A program made the position numbers and the translations under genes. The notes beneath the pieces were generated by a model. That model was not told the DNA's origin. It made no database searches and saw nothing but the letters and a program-made list of their open reading frames with translations. A stretch of DNA of 35,720 nucleotides from Gammaproteobacteria bacterium (GTDB lineage Bacteria > Pseudomonadota > Gammaproteobacteria > Pseudomonadales > Azotimanducaceae), in the NCBI GenBank assembly GCA_018645845.1, contig JABGVY010000040.1, positions 1 through 35,720 of the forward strand, written 5' to 3'. Shown in pieces: positions 8,884-17,736 of this stretch; position 1 is the stretch's first letter; every line of letters begins with the position of its first letter.

Positions 8884-9675
8884 ATGTCGACAATTGCATT
8901 CCTGGGGGCAGGCAATATTGCAAACGCAATCATGGGCGGCCTGATTTCCGATGGCCATTCGCTATTCGCCTTCGATCCCATCGAGCACTGCCGAGAGAGA
9001 GCTCGCGGCCAAGGTGTCACCATCGCATCCAGTAACACCGACGCCATCTCCAAGGCAGACATCGTCATGTTGTGTGTCAAACCTGATGTCATTCTTGATC
9101 TGCTCGATGAGATTACATCTTCAAGCCAGGGGAAACTGTTTATCAGCGTCGCTGCCGGTATCACCACCGCTAGCATGCTGAGCCGATTGCCTGAGGCCAC
9201 GGCGCTGGTCAGGTGCATGCCCAATACGCCCGCCCTTGTCAAAACAGGGATGACCGCGTTGTTCGCCTCTCCCGCGGTTACTGCAGAGCAAAGAGCATCA
9301 GCCACCTCAGTTCTGTCATCGGTGGGCGAGTCACTCTGGGTGGATACTGAAGCTGAACTTGATATCGTCACGGCAGTGTCTGGCAGTGGCCCCGCCTATT
9401 TCTTCCTGATGATGGAGTCACTGATTAATGCTGGTGTCGCGGAAGGGCTATCCACGGAAATCTCGACACAACTTGTCCTACAGACGGCACTTGGCGCAGC
9501 TGTAATGGCAAAGCAAAGTGAATCCGATGCCGGCACTTTAAGAAAACAGGTAACGTCCCCTGGTGGCACTACACAGGCGGCGATAGAGCACTTCCAGTCG
9601 GTTAAGTTTGAAAAGGCGGTGGGAGACGCAGTGAACGCAGCTAGAACCCGATCCGTAGAGCTATCAAAGAACTGA
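8884..9675 (+). CDS. proC: Pyrroline-5-carboxylate reductase
   Basis: Cytosolic NAD(P)H-dependent enzyme that performs the last step of proline synthesis, 263 residues. A Rossmann nucleotide site is at the N-terminus (IAFLGAGNIANAIMGGLI). RCMPNTPALVKTGMTAL and the C-terminal dimerisation helices with VSGSGPAYFFLMMESLINAG and TSPGGTTQAAIEHF are standard ProC signatures. The ATG at 8884 begins 8 bp after yggS. Nothing is missing relative to the family. Cotranscription with yggS is likely from the spacing. Confidence 0.97.
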   Translation: MSTIAFLGAGNIANAIMGGLISDGHSLFAFDPIEHCRERARGQGVTIASSNTDAISKADIVMLCVKPDVILDLLDEITSSSQGKLFISVAAGITTASMLSRLPEATALVRCMPNTPALVKTGMTALFASPAVTAEQRASATSVLSSVGESLWVDTEAELDIVTAVSGSGPAYFFLMMESLINAGVAEGLSTEISTQLVLQTALGAAVMAKQSESDAGTLRKQVTSPGGTTQAAIEHFQSVKFEKAVGDAVNAARTRSVELSKN

Positions 9676-9719
9676 GAAAAATAGCCTATAATCTATACAC
9701 AGCATCCAGGACTAGTTGA

Positions 9720-10313
9720 ATGACACAGAATTTATTAGGCGCAGGTGTATTTCTGGTACAGACCTTTGCAGGGCTATATCTGATTCTGCTCCTGTTACGA
9801 TTTCTTATGCAGCTTTCTCGTGTGGACTATTACAATCCTATCTGTCAGGCCATAGTCAAGGTCACCGACCCCCCAATAAAGCCTTTAAAGAAAATCTTCC
9901 CGACCATCCGTGGAGTAGACGTTTCAACATTGTTTGTCACACTGGTTGTGCAGCTGGTGGCGATATCACTTGTCATGTCCCTGAGTGGCGGATATGTCTT
10001 CCACCCGGTCTACATCGCCTGGTCCTTTGTCGGACTGCTTTCGACAATTTTCAAAATTTATTACTTCTCACTGATCATTATGGTGATCGCAAGCTGGATT
10101 GCACCATACTCTAACCACCCGGCGATGGCCCTGGTTAACCAACTGACCGAGCCCGTATGTGCTCCTGCAAGAAAGCTACTGCCGCCGATGGGTGGTATGG
10201 ATTTCTCAATTATTCTCGTATTCGTCGCGATAACCCTGATCGATTCCTATCTGGTCATCCGTCCCCTGGCGTCTATGCTTGGTATACCCCAGGGCTTGAT
10301 ACTGGGGCTTTAA
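9720..10313 (+). CDS. yggT: YggT family integral membrane protein
   Basis: A 197-residue inner-membrane protein with two tandem YGGT repeats. Each has a hydrophobic hairpin and a conserved segment of the type YYNPICQAIVKVTDPPIKPL (first copy) and NQLTEPVCAPARKLLPPMGG (second copy). Four or more membrane helices are evident. The family's role is unclear; proposed links include osmotic tolerance and membrane or division-site biogenesis. The ATG at 9720 follows proC by 44 bp; a perfect TATAAT at 9687-9692 in the gap lacks a good -35. In Pseudomonas metX and metW follow yggT; here a DUF4426 gene overlaps its stop codon directly. Confidence 0.93.
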   Translation: MTQNLLGAGVFLVQTFAGLYLILLLLRFLMQLSRVDYYNPICQAIVKVTDPPIKPLKKIFPTIRGVDVSTLFVTLVVQLVAISLVMSLSGGYVFHPVYIAWSFVGLLSTIFKIYYFSLIIMVIASWIAPYSNHPAMALVNQLTEPVCAPARKLLPPMGGMDFSIILVFVAITLIDSYLVIRPLASMLGIPQGLILGL

Positions 10314-10726
10314 TGCACCTCAAACTTCTACTGTTATTGTTTTGCTGCCTTGACTCGACAACTGCCTTGGCGGCGACATACCTCGATCACAATGAACACA
10401 GAATTCACTTTACGACTTTCTCAAGCCTGATCATCCCACCGGAAGTCGCAAGCGTGCACGGCATCGTCCGCTCAGAGAAAAGAATCGTTCTGAACCTTTC
10501 GGTGTTAAAGCAGGGTGTACCCGCTACCGCGTCCATATCCGGCCATGTCATCAACTTGTTAAACCAGCGATTTGAACTGGTATTCGATGAGGTCAATGAG
10601 GCCGACGCAATCTACTACCTGGCAAGCTATCTTGCTCTCGAACACGACATCCTGAGATTCAATCTTGACGTTCAATTGAATGCGATCGAATCGGTACCTA
10701 TTAACTTTGTCCGGCGATACGATTAA
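10313..10726 (+). CDS. DUF4426 family secreted protein of unknown function
   Basis: A predicted periplasmic protein of 137 residues. The start is the ATG at 10313, which overlaps the yggT stop (TAATG). That choice gives a clean signal peptide: [20 protein letters not shown], cleaved before ATYLDHN. The mature part is beta-rich, with [18 protein letters not shown] near its start and [10 protein letters not shown] at its end. It resembles the DUF4426 family found beside rdgB in Pseudomonas, from memory and by synteny. No catalytic motif is visible. Its stop overlaps the rdgB start by one base (TAATG), implying translational coupling. Function unknown. Confidence 0.82.
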   Translation: MHLKLLLLLFCCLDSTTALAATYLDHNEHRIHFTTFSSLIIPPEVASVHGIVRSEKRIVLNLSVLKQGVPATASISGHVINLLNQRFELVFDEVNEADAIYYLASYLALEHDILRFNLDVQLNAIESVPINFVRRYD

Positions 10727-11316
10727 TGAAATTCGTCCTTGCCAGTGGCAACCAGCACAAGGCTGACGAAATTGGCGCGCTTCTGCCGGCCCACTTTGAA
10801 CTTGTCCTGCAGAAGGACCTTGGCGTGGAATCACCGATTGAAACGGGCACGACTTTCATAGAAAACGCGATTATCAAGGCCAAACATGCCAGCCTTGCTA
10901 CCGGTCTTCCGGCCATCGCCGACGATTCAGGTCTTTGCGTTCCGTTTCTGTCGGGTGACCCTGGAATTTATTCAGCGCGATACGCAGGACCGGAAGCAAC
11001 TGATATCGATAATCTTCTAAAGCTCCGCTCAGCGCTTAAAGGAGCGTCTGATCGGCGCGCTTTTTTTTATTGCGTGCTGGTTTATATGGAAGCGGCCGAG
11101 GACCCGACTCCGATCATTACTGAAGCCAGGTGGGAAGGAGAGATCGCAAATGAGCCCTCGGGCGACCAAGGATTCGGCTATGACCCAATCTTCCGGATAC
11201 CATCTCTTGGTAAAACGGCCGCCGAACTAAGCAGTGAGCAGAAGAACTCGATTAGCCATCGCGGACAGGCGCTCGCAGCATTATCTGGACAACTCAGTTA
11301 TCGATACGCCACTTAG
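10726..11316 (+). CDS. rdgB: RdgB/HAM1 dITP/XTP pyrophosphatase
   Basis: House-cleaning nucleotidase of 196 residues that hydrolyses dITP, XTP and similar deaminated purine nucleotides to monophosphates. The N-terminal [14 protein letters not shown], the central [13 protein letters not shown] with catalytic Asp, [18 protein letters not shown] and the C-terminal [12 protein letters not shown] are all family signatures. The start ATG overlaps the previous stop codon. Its 3' end overlaps the presumed hemW start by 83 nt. The remaining sequence is of normal length and shows no missing catalytic residue. Confidence 0.96.
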   Translation: MKFVLASGNQHKADEIGALLPAHFELVLQKDLGVESPIETGTTFIENAIIKAKHASLATGLPAIADDSGLCVPFLSGDPGIYSARYAGPEATDIDNLLKLRSALKGASDRRAFFYCVLVYMEAAEDPTPIITEARWEGEIANEPSGDQGFGYDPIFRIPSLGKTAAELSSEQKNSISHRGQALAALSGQLSYRYAT

Positions 11317-12415
11317 CCTGTATATCCATTTCCCGTGGTGCGCCCGAAAGTGCCCCTACTGTGATTTCAATTCGCACGAGCTCAGAGGCGAAATTCCCGA
11401 AACCCGGTATGTTGAAACACTGCTTCGCGATCTGGAGTTGGAGGCTGAGCCAGAGTCACGCACAGCACTTCGATCAATCTTCATGGGGGGCGGAACACCA
11501 AGCTTGTTTTCGCCCGAAGCCATTAGCAATCTATTCGCCGGCATTAGAGACCATTTTGATATCAGCAAATCTGAGATCACCCTGGAAGCTAATCCGGGAA
11601 CTTTCGACCAGAAGCACTTTGATGGCTACTACAAAGCAGGCGTTAATCGATTGAGTATAGGAGCCCAGTCCTTTTCCGCTGACTCGCTCGCCCGACTGGG
11701 CAGGATTCACGGCCCCGGTGAAATCGAACTGGCGTACGATGGTGCCAGGCAAGCTGGGTTCAACCGAATCAACATAGACCTGATGCACGGTCTGCCTGGT
11801 CAAACCCTTGAGCACGCGCTGTTTGATCTGAAACGGGCTATAGAACTCGAGCCTGAACACATTTCCTGGTATCAACTGACGATCGAACCTAATACCCGGT
11901 ACTACAAATACCCCCCCGTTTTACCAAAGGACCCTGTACTGGAAGAAATATTTATTGCCGGCAATGATCTGCTCAAATCTGCTGGCTTCGCACAATACGA
12001 AGTCTCTGCGTATTCTTTACCCTCGGAAGAATCGCGACACAACCTGAACTATTGGCAGTTTGGAGATTACCTGGGGATCGGCGCAGGCGCCCACGGAAAA
12101 ACCCGTAGCGCTAACCAGGTCATTCGTACGACCAAGAACAAAATGCCCACAGAGTACCTTCAACATCCGGTCGGTAAATCAACAATCGTGGATCCCAATG
12201 AACTCAAACTTGAGTTTCTGCTAAATGCACTTCGGTTGACCAATGGGTTCGATCTCTCACTGTTTGAGGAAACGACAGGCTTGAGTCCGGGTTTACTCGA
12301 CTCCTTCCTTGAACAGGCGAGCGCAGAGGGGTTTCTAGTTCAAAGCATTAATCAAATCAAACCGACGAAAAAGGGGCGTCTTTTTCTCAATGATTTGTTG
12401 ATGTTAGTCGACTAA
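11234..12415 (+). CDS. hemW: HemW, radical SAM haem chaperone-like protein
   Basis: Radical SAM protein, formerly called an oxygen-independent coproporphyrinogen oxidase homologue, now regarded as a haem-delivery chaperone. The [4Fe-4S] motif is in [45 protein letters not shown] and [21 protein letters not shown] follow in the expected order. The only canonical start upstream of the cluster motif is the GTG at 11234, two codons after an in-frame stop; it lies inside rdgB and gives 393 residues. It has no obvious ribosome binding site, so the true start could be a rarer codon nearer 11285. The stop overlaps the convergent trmB end by 12 bp. Confidence 0.93.
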   Translation: MSRRTRLAIADRRSQHYLDNSVIDTPLSLYIHFPWCARKCPYCDFNSHELRGEIPETRYVETLLRDLELEAEPESRTALRSIFMGGGTPSLFSPEAISNLFAGIRDHFDISKSEITLEANPGTFDQKHFDGYYKAGVNRLSIGAQSFSADSLARLGRIHGPGEIELAYDGARQAGFNRINIDLMHGLPGQTLEHALFDLKRAIELEPEHISWYQLTIEPNTRYYKYPPVLPKDPVLEEIFIAGNDLLKSAGFAQYEVSAYSLPSEESRHNLNYWQFGDYLGIGAGAHGKTRSANQVIRTTKNKMPTEYLQHPVGKSTIVDPNELKLEFLLNALRLTNGFDLSLFEETTGLSPGLLDSFLEQASAEGFLVQSINQIKPTKKGRLFLNDLLMLVD

Positions 12416-13063
12416 CCGATAAGCAAGATCGAATATGGTATGCCCGAGTTTCACTCCCCTTCGTTCGAATTTCGTCTGAGGCCTCAAAGGCGCAGCAACC
12501 CGATTAAACTGCATCATCGAACCAAACAAGGATTCGATTTCTTCCGCATAAGGCTGCCAGTCAGTCGCGATATGCACTAACCCGTTAGCCCTGAGTTTTG
12601 TTTCTATCAGATCTACAAAGTCGCGGTTGAGAATTCGTCGCTTATGGTGCTTTTTCTTCGGCCAGGGATCCGGAAAAAACACTTGCACAGCGTCCAGGCT
12701 TTTCGCCGGAATCACTTCCCTCAATACGTCTATGCTGTCTTCAGAATAAACGCGCAGGTTGTTCAGTTCATATTCGTCAATCAGCATCAGGATATGCCCA
12801 ACACCGGGACGATGAACTTCTATACCGACATAATTAACAGAGGGATTTGATCTCGCCTGTTCTGCCAGGGAATCTCCCATGCCAAAACCGATTTCCAGGT
12901 GCAGCGGCCCAGCATCCGAGAATTGCTGTCCGGGGTGAAGCATACCATCGCTAATTGCCCTGCCGAACTTCGGCCAATGCACTTTCAGCGCCCGCGTCTG
13001 CCCAGGAGTCAGGCGACCCTGCCGAAGCACAAAGGACTTAATCCCTCGCAATCGGTCAGGCAA
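12404..13063 (-). CDS. trmB: tRNA (guanine-N7-)-methyltransferase
   Basis: SAM-dependent enzyme that makes m7G46 in tRNA variable loops. Signatures are IKSFVLRQGRLTPGQTRAL, the SAM loop LHLEIGFGMGDSLAEQA, NYVGIEVHRPGVGHIL and DAVQVFFPDPWPKKKHHKRR. All match TrmB. The start is uncertain. I use the TTG at 13063, which overlaps the upstream DUF423 stop by 8 nt and leaves a short leader before IKSF. The longest frame begins with GTG at 13120, but its extra residues (CVLSLVGLHCWLAGIA) look like an out-of-frame reading of the DUF423 gene. No ATG is available near the conserved start. The gene ends convergent with and overlapping hemW. Confidence 0.93.
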   Translation of the reverse strand: MPDRLRGIKSFVLRQGRLTPGQTRALKVHWPKFGRAISDGMLHPGQQFSDAGPLHLEIGFGMGDSLAEQARSNPSVNYVGIEVHRPGVGHILMLIDEYELNNLRVYSEDSIDVLREVIPAKSLDAVQVFFPDPWPKKKHHKRRILNRDFVDLIETKLRANGLVHIATDWQPYAEEIESLFGSMMQFNRVAAPLRPQTKFERRGVKLGHTIFDLAYRLVD

Positions 13064-13436
13064 TCTGGCGATACCCGCCAACCAGCAATGCAAGCCAACC
13101 AACGATAAAACACAAACCACCCAGGGGCGTAACAGGGCCCAGCCATCTCATTTCGGTAAGCACTAACCCATAGAGACTGCCGGAGAAAAGTACGATCCCT
13201 GCCATGAATGCATAGGCGCTAATTTCCAATGACTGACTTTGGCCCAGCCATCCTATCGTCAACGATACCAGCAGCAACGCCAGTGCATGAATCAATTGAT
13301 ACTGAACGGCCGTTTGAAAGGTCTCAATTAACCTCGGCTCGATGCTCCCGCGAAGCGCATGCGCACCAAATGCGCCAAGCACAACGCCAAGCGCTCCGGC
13401 AAAGGCTGCAAATAGAAATGCGATTTTTAGTGTCAC
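13056..13436 (-). CDS. DUF423 family small membrane protein (YgdD-like)
   Basis: A 126-residue integral membrane protein with four hydrophobic helices. The N-terminal FAAFAGALGVVLGAFGAHAL and the C-terminal GPVTPLGGLCFIVGWLALL are signatures of the DUF423 family. Function is unknown. The start is a GTG at 13436; no ATG precedes the conserved segment. The gene lies just downstream of rpoH (30 bp gap) on the same strand and its 3' end overlaps the presumed trmB start. It may be a read-through gene of the rpoH transcript. Confidence 0.9.
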   Translation of the reverse strand: MTLKIAFLFAAFAGALGVVLGAFGAHALRGSIEPRLIETFQTAVQYQLIHALALLLVSLTIGWLGQSQSLEISAYAFMAGIVLFSGSLYGLVLTEMRWLGPVTPLGGLCFIVGWLALLVGGYRQIA

Positions 13437-13466
13437 GATGAAAACGCCTGGCGCCTGGCGCGCCTG

Positions 13467-14315
13467 TTAGCTAAAACTGAGTTTCAGTTTCTTGAGTGCA
13501 TTTTGTTCGAGCTGACGTACTCTTTCAGCAGAGATCCCAAATTGGTCAGCGAGCTCCTGGAGCGTCGTTTTGCTATCTGTTAACCATCGGCGCTGAATGA
13601 TTTCGCGTGACCGTTCATCGAGCTCAGTAAAACTTTTTGCCAGTTTTCGGCTCTGAGCACTCGCAAAACTCTCTTTTTCCGTGATCACCGCTGGATCAAG
13701 TGTCTCGTCTGTAAGGTAATGAGAGGGTGTAAAACCGTCGTCTTCGTCAGAGTCCAGCTCGAACGCTTCATCATGAGCTGAGAGTCTCGTTTCCATCTGG
13801 CGAACATCTTCGGGCGCGACGCCAAGCTGCTCTGCTACGTCACGGACTTCGGTATCGTTCATCCAACCGAGACGCTTCTTCGCACTCCTGAGATTAAAGA
13901 ATAGTTTCCGCTGGGGCTTTGTCGTCGCTATCTTGACGATTCTCCAGTTTTTCAAAATAAACTCGTGAATCTCTGCTTTGATCCAGTGAACAGCAAAGGA
14001 AACCAGACGAACACCAAATTCCGGGTTAAAACGACGCACTGCCTTCATCAGTCCCACGTTTCCTTCTTGAATCAGATCTGCTTCTGATAGCCCGTACCCT
14101 GAATAACCCTTTGCTACATATACCACGAACCGTAAGTGAGCCATCACTAACTGTCGGGCAGAGTCCAGATCACCGTCACCAAACAGCTGTTCTGCCAATT
14201 CACGCTCACGCTCGGCAGTCAGTATCGGAATGCCGTTTACAGCCTGCACGTACGCTTCCAGGCTGTCGCCCGGAGACAGTACTGGCATGGGTGTAAGTTC
14301 CTTAGACACCTTCAT
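13467..14315 (-). CDS. rpoH: RNA polymerase sigma-32 factor (heat shock)
   Basis: Alternative sigma factor of 282 residues that directs heat-shock transcription. Region 2 is clear ([55 protein letters not shown]). The RpoH box QRKLFFNLR is at 135-143 and separates it from other sigma-70 proteins. The region 4 helix-turn-helix is near the C-terminus ([19 protein letters not shown]). Length and ATG at 14315 fit the family. A good sigma-70 promoter lies just upstream (14334-14362). It sits after ftsX with a 138-bp gap, preserving the classic ftsY-ftsE-ftsX-rpoH order. RNA-thermometer control is known in the family, but I cannot fold the mRNA here. Confidence 0.97.
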   Translation of the reverse strand: MKVSKELTPMPVLSPGDSLEAYVQAVNGIPILTAERERELAEQLFGDGDLDSARQLVMAHLRFVVYVAKGYSGYGLSEADLIQEGNVGLMKAVRRFNPEFGVRLVSFAVHWIKAEIHEFILKNWRIVKIATTKPQRKLFFNLRSAKKRLGWMNDTEVRDVAEQLGVAPEDVRQMETRLSAHDEAFELDSDEDDGFTPSHYLTDETLDPAVITEKESFASAQSRKLAKSFTELDERSREIIQRRWLTDSKTTLQELADQFGISAERVRQLEQNALKKLKLSFS

Positions 14316-14333
14316 ATCAAATAATCAACGTTG

Positions 14334-14362
14334 TAAATAATTGTCATTTCGAGTGTTGGCAA
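14334..14362 (-). promoter_or_regulatory. Probable sigma-70 promoter of rpoH
   Basis: On the minus strand TTGCCA (14357-14362) is followed by a 17-bp spacer and TATTTA (14334-14339). The predicted transcript would begin roughly 12 to 15 bases before the rpoH ATG at 14315, so either the leader is very short or this is only one of several promoters. This is read from the sequence alone. Confidence 0.42.
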
Positions 14363-14453
14363 ATAGCCTTGACGCAATGACTAAAGTTTTGGGGGGCGAA
14401 GTCTAGCACTCTGGTTTCCAGACTGCTAATCCCATAATGCGCTGTCCACCTGA

Positions 14454-15413
14454 CTATCCGGGCTCGATATCGATAAGGTGCCGCGATACAGCAAGCACAG
14501 ACCCAATAATGCCAAGGATCGAACCCCCAAACAGCAACAGTAAGTTACCCAGAAAACCCAGACCCTGAAGTGCAAAATCATCCCGGTAGCTTTGAGCCAG
14601 CATCTCGACAGGCGTAGAAAGAAAATAAAGGCTCGTCTGCAACAGAAAGAACGCCGTGATTGCGCCGCCCAACCCATACCAGAACCCCAGATAGAGAAAG
14701 GGACGTCGCACAAATGCGTCTGTGCCTCCGACAAGTTTGATTACTTCAATTTCCTGGCGCCGGTTCTCAATCGCCAGTCGGATCGTGTTGCCCATGATTA
14801 ACATGACACCCAAACCAAGAACAATCGCCAAAGCGGTCACCAGCCTTTCGGCAAAAACCAACAAGGCGAACAATCGTTCAAGCCACTGGAGATCAACCGA
14901 GACATTCTCTACCAGCGAGTTTGCCTCCCAGGCGGCAACCAACTTACCGAGGTCCATGGGATCCGGGTTTGCAGGTACGACCTCGATAACATGGGGAAGT
15001 GGATTTCGATCGAGTGAGGATAGAACATCACCAAACCCAGACTTTCGCTGGAATTCCTGCAACGCACTCGTCGATGACACAAACTCGGTTTCGTCTATAT
15101 CAACGCGTTGCTGAATTTCCCTTGCAAGCGCCTGTCCTACCTCAGCGGTAACCTCCTGAGCCAGGTAAAGAGTAACCCTTGGCTTGCCACCCCAGTCACT
15201 ACTAATAGAAGAAACATTCTGCAGCACCACATATAAAATCAAGGGCAGACTAAGGGCGATACCGATGGCCAGCCAGGTCATCAAGCTGGCGAATGGCTTC
15301 CCGAGCAGCTCAGCTAACGTTGAAAGGCAGACACGCTGATGATGTGATGTCCAGGCAACCAAACGATCGCGGAGACCCGTCTTTGCAACCGTTGCACCCG
15401 CTCCCGATCTCAT
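14454..15413 (-). CDS. ftsX: Cell division protein FtsX
   Basis: Membrane subunit of the FtsEX complex, which links the divisome to periplasmic amidase activation. It has 319 residues and the expected four membrane helices: one near residues 42-63 (LMTWLAIGIALSLPLILYVV), then three after a periplasmic domain of about 100 residues, near 170-195, 215-245 and 285-308. The cytoplasmic signature NTIRLAIENRRQEIEVIKL between helices 2 and 3 is typical. The ATG at 15413 overlaps the ftsE stop by four bases (ATGA), the usual translational coupling. Nothing unusual apart from a long cytoplasmic N-terminal tail of about 40 residues, which is common in Pseudomonas-type FtsX. Confidence 0.96.
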   Translation of the reverse strand: MRSGAGATVAKTGLRDRLVAWTSHHQRVCLSTLAELLGKPFASLMTWLAIGIALSLPLILYVVLQNVSSISSDWGGKPRVTLYLAQEVTAEVGQALAREIQQRVDIDETEFVSSTSALQEFQRKSGFGDVLSSLDRNPLPHVIEVVPANPDPMDLGKLVAAWEANSLVENVSVDLQWLERLFALLVFAERLVTALAIVLGLGVMLIMGNTIRLAIENRRQEIEVIKLVGGTDAFVRRPFLYLGFWYGLGGAITAFFLLQTSLYFLSTPVEMLAQSYRDDFALQGLGFLGNLLLLFGGSILGIIGSVLAVSRHLIDIEPG

Positions 15414-16075
15414 GCGCTAGCGCTACTAACGACTTTACCTTGTCGCAAAATCAGTTCTCGTTTAGCCATTCGTTGAACAAGGTCCAGGTCGTGGGTTGCA
15501 ATCAGAACACTGACGCCTACCTGGTTGAACTGACTGAACAGATCCATAATTTCCTGCGACAGCTCCGGGTCCAGATTTCCCGTTGGCTCATCCGCTAATA
15601 ACAGCGGCGGCTTGTTAACGACCGCACGGGCTATGCCCACCCTTTGTTGCTCACCACCTGACAATGCGACCGGGTACTTTTTCTCTTTGTCAGATAACCC
15701 AACCTTGGAGAGGGCTGCCCGCACCCGTCTGCCAACCTCTTTGGGCGAAAATCCAGCGATTGTGAGTGGCAGCGCCACATTGTCATAAACCGTTCGATCA
15801 AACAAAAGCTGATGGTTCTGAAACACAACCCCTACGTTTCGACGTACCGCTGGTACCTGGCGCCGGGATACCCTGTTGAGGTTAGTCCCGTTTACGATTA
15901 CCTGGCCCTGACTCGCTCTTTCCATCAGGATAATGAGCTTCATGAGCGTGCTTTTACCAGCGCCAGAATGGCCCGTAAGGAATGACATCTCCCCATCTGC
16001 CAGCTCAAAACTGACCCGGGATAGCGCTTCCGAGCCACCGTCGTATCTCTTGCTGACCTCATCGAAACGTATCAT
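15410..16075 (-). CDS. ftsE: Cell division ATP-binding protein FtsE
   Basis: ABC ATPase partner of FtsX, 221 residues. Walker A GHSGAGKST is at about 35-43, Q-loop VVFQNHQLL near 83-91, signature LSGGEQQRV at 138-146, Walker B LLLADEP with Glu 163, and the switch His in IATHDLDLV. The N-terminus MIRFDEVSKRYDGG is the standard FtsE start. The complex anchors at the division ring and drives septal peptidoglycan hydrolase activation. It lies 19 bp after ftsY on the same strand. Confidence 0.97.
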   Translation of the reverse strand: MIRFDEVSKRYDGGSEALSRVSFELADGEMSFLTGHSGAGKSTLMKLIILMERASQGQVIVNGTNLNRVSRRQVPAVRRNVGVVFQNHQLLFDRTVYDNVALPLTIAGFSPKEVGRRVRAALSKVGLSDKEKKYPVALSGGEQQRVGIARAVVNKPPLLLADEPTGNLDPELSQEIMDLFSQFNQVGVSVLIATHDLDLVQRMAKRELILRQGKVVSSASA

Positions 16076-16094
16076 CGTTAGTCAAACTCTAAAA

Positions 16095-17054
16095 TTATTC
16101 AAAAAGGGCAGTCACAAATTCTTTAGCCGAAAAGGGACGCAGATCACCAATTTTCTCCCCCACACCGACATACCGGATTGGGATGTTCAATTGCTGCGCC
16201 AACGCAAAAATAACCCCGCCCTTGGCCGTGCCATCGAGCTTGGTTAGAACAAGGCCAGACACATCAACGGCTTTCTGAAATTCTCGTGCCTGGGACAACG
16301 CATTCTGGCCGGTACCGGCATCCAGCACGAGGATCACTTCGTGAGGAGCAGTTGGATCGATCTTTTGAAGTACCCGCGTGATCTTTGCCAGTTCATCCAT
16401 CAGGTTCTTCTTGTTTTGCAGCCGACCAGCCGTGTCAGCAATCAACACATCAATGTCTCTTGCACGGGCTGCGGCAACGGCATCAAAGACAACTGACGCG
16501 CTGTCCGCGCCAGTATCCTGTGCGATAACAGGAACTTCGTTACGCTCTCCCCATATCCGCAACTGGTCAACCGCAGCGGCACGAAAAGTATCACCCGCGG
16601 CCAACATGACTGACTTCCCTTCCGCCTGAAAAAGTTTCGCAAGCTTGCCAATGGTGGTTGTCTTACCTACCCCGTTTACCCCCACCATTAGAATGACAAA
16701 AGGGTGATTCGAATCTGTTTTAAGGACGAGTTCAACGGGCCTCAGCAGGTCCATAAGGCTTTCCTGCAGATGGTGATAGACCGCCGTGGTATCTGTCAAT
16801 TCCTTGCGGCTCACTTTTTTTGTCAAATCGCCAATGATCTCCTGCGTAGCAGAAACGCCAACATCTGAGGTCAGTAGGATGGTTTCCAACTCTTCCAGCA
16901 TCTCCTCATCTAGGGTTTTTTCACCCAGAAAGACACTTTGTAGCCCCTCCGACAATTTGTTGCGGGTTTTCCCCAGCCCTGACTTGAGGCGCTCGAAAAA
17001 ACCAACCTTGTCTTCACTCGTTTCATCTGCAACATTAGTTGGCATAGACTGCAT
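16095..17054 (-). CDS. ftsY: FtsY, signal recognition particle receptor
   Basis: SRP-family GTPase that receives SRP-ribosome complexes at the membrane, 319 residues. The N domain is followed by the G domain. G1 VGVNGVGKTTTIGKLAK starts near residue 124; the insertion-box segment AAGDTFRAAAVDQLRIWGER, DTAGRLQNKKNLMDEL, LTKLDGTAKGG and the C-terminal GVGEKIGDLRPF are all present. The acidic A domain of E. coli FtsY is essentially missing; only about 17 residues precede an amphipathic membrane-binding helix (FFERLKSGLGKTRNKL). Short forms are functional in many bacteria. It heads the ftsYEX operon and diverges from rsmD across 66 bp. Confidence 0.97.
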   Translation of the reverse strand: MQSMPTNVADETSEDKVGFFERLKSGLGKTRNKLSEGLQSVFLGEKTLDEEMLEELETILLTSDVGVSATQEIIGDLTKKVSRKELTDTTAVYHHLQESLMDLLRPVELVLKTDSNHPFVILMVGVNGVGKTTTIGKLAKLFQAEGKSVMLAAGDTFRAAAVDQLRIWGERNEVPVIAQDTGADSASVVFDAVAAARARDIDVLIADTAGRLQNKKNLMDELAKITRVLQKIDPTAPHEVILVLDAGTGQNALSQAREFQKAVDVSGLVLTKLDGTAKGGVIFALAQQLNIPIRYVGVGEKIGDLRPFSAKEFVTALFE

Positions 17055-17120
17055 AATTCCCTAAAAGATGTTTCTCATGACCCAGATTAATGAAGACCGT
17101 ATGCAAGACGGCATAATTTC

Positions 17121-17681
17121 ATGAAGCATCAAGATCGCACGCTTCGAATTATCGGCGGAAATTGGCGCGGTCGCAAAATTACTTTTCCTCAACACGATGG
17201 CATCCGACCAACGGGTGACCGTGTCAGGGAAACTCTCTTCAACTGGTTAATGCATGATATCAGGGGCGCGGACTGTCTGGACCTTTTTGCAGGCAGCGGT
17301 GTGTTATCGATCGAAGCCCTGTCTCGCGGTGCAAACCATGTCACTCTGATAGAAAGCAACGCCGCCGCTTCCTCACATATCTCACAGAACCTGTCTTTGC
17401 TCAATGCCGATCCGAACAGGTTCGACAACATCAAATCGAACGCCATGAACTGGTTGGGCCAATGCGACACCCGTTTTGATCTTATTTTCATCGACCCTCC
17501 TTTCGGGTCAAATATGCTACCTGCTGTCCTGGAGCAACTCGCTGTTCGACAGTTAGCGCGCAAGTTTGTCTATTTGGAAACACCCGTTGCGCTGGAAACC
17601 AGCGATCTTCCCAATCAATGGAATTTATACCGACAAAAACAGACAGGATCAGTGCACTATAGTCTTTGTATTACCGGTTGA
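17121..17681 (+). CDS. rsmD: 16S rRNA (guanine966-N2)-methyltransferase
   Basis: SAM-dependent enzyme that methylates G966 of 16S rRNA in the small subunit, 186 residues. RIIGGNWRGRKI at the N-terminus, GIRPTGDRVRETLFNWL, the SAM loop DCLDLFAGSGVLSIEALSRG at about 51-70 and the catalytic DPPF at 125-128 define the family. The ATG at 17121 is the natural start. It diverges from ftsY and lies 55 bp upstream of coaD, an arrangement common in bacteria. Confidence 0.96.
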   Translation: MKHQDRTLRIIGGNWRGRKITFPQHDGIRPTGDRVRETLFNWLMHDIRGADCLDLFAGSGVLSIEALSRGANHVTLIESNAAASSHISQNLSLLNADPNRFDNIKSNAMNWLGQCDTRFDLIFIDPPFGSNMLPAVLEQLAVRQLARKFVYLETPVALETSDLPNQWNLYRQKQTGSVHYSLCITG

Positions 17682-17736
17682 TATAGCGGTAAAGCCATCT
17701 GTATGATGTCGCTCTCGCCAAACCAGACAAACTGAC

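Noticed and set aside
9687-9692. Perfect TATAAT between proC and yggT
   Set aside because: No recognisable -35 at 16-18 bp and no extended -10; a chance match in A/T-rich spacer is likely.
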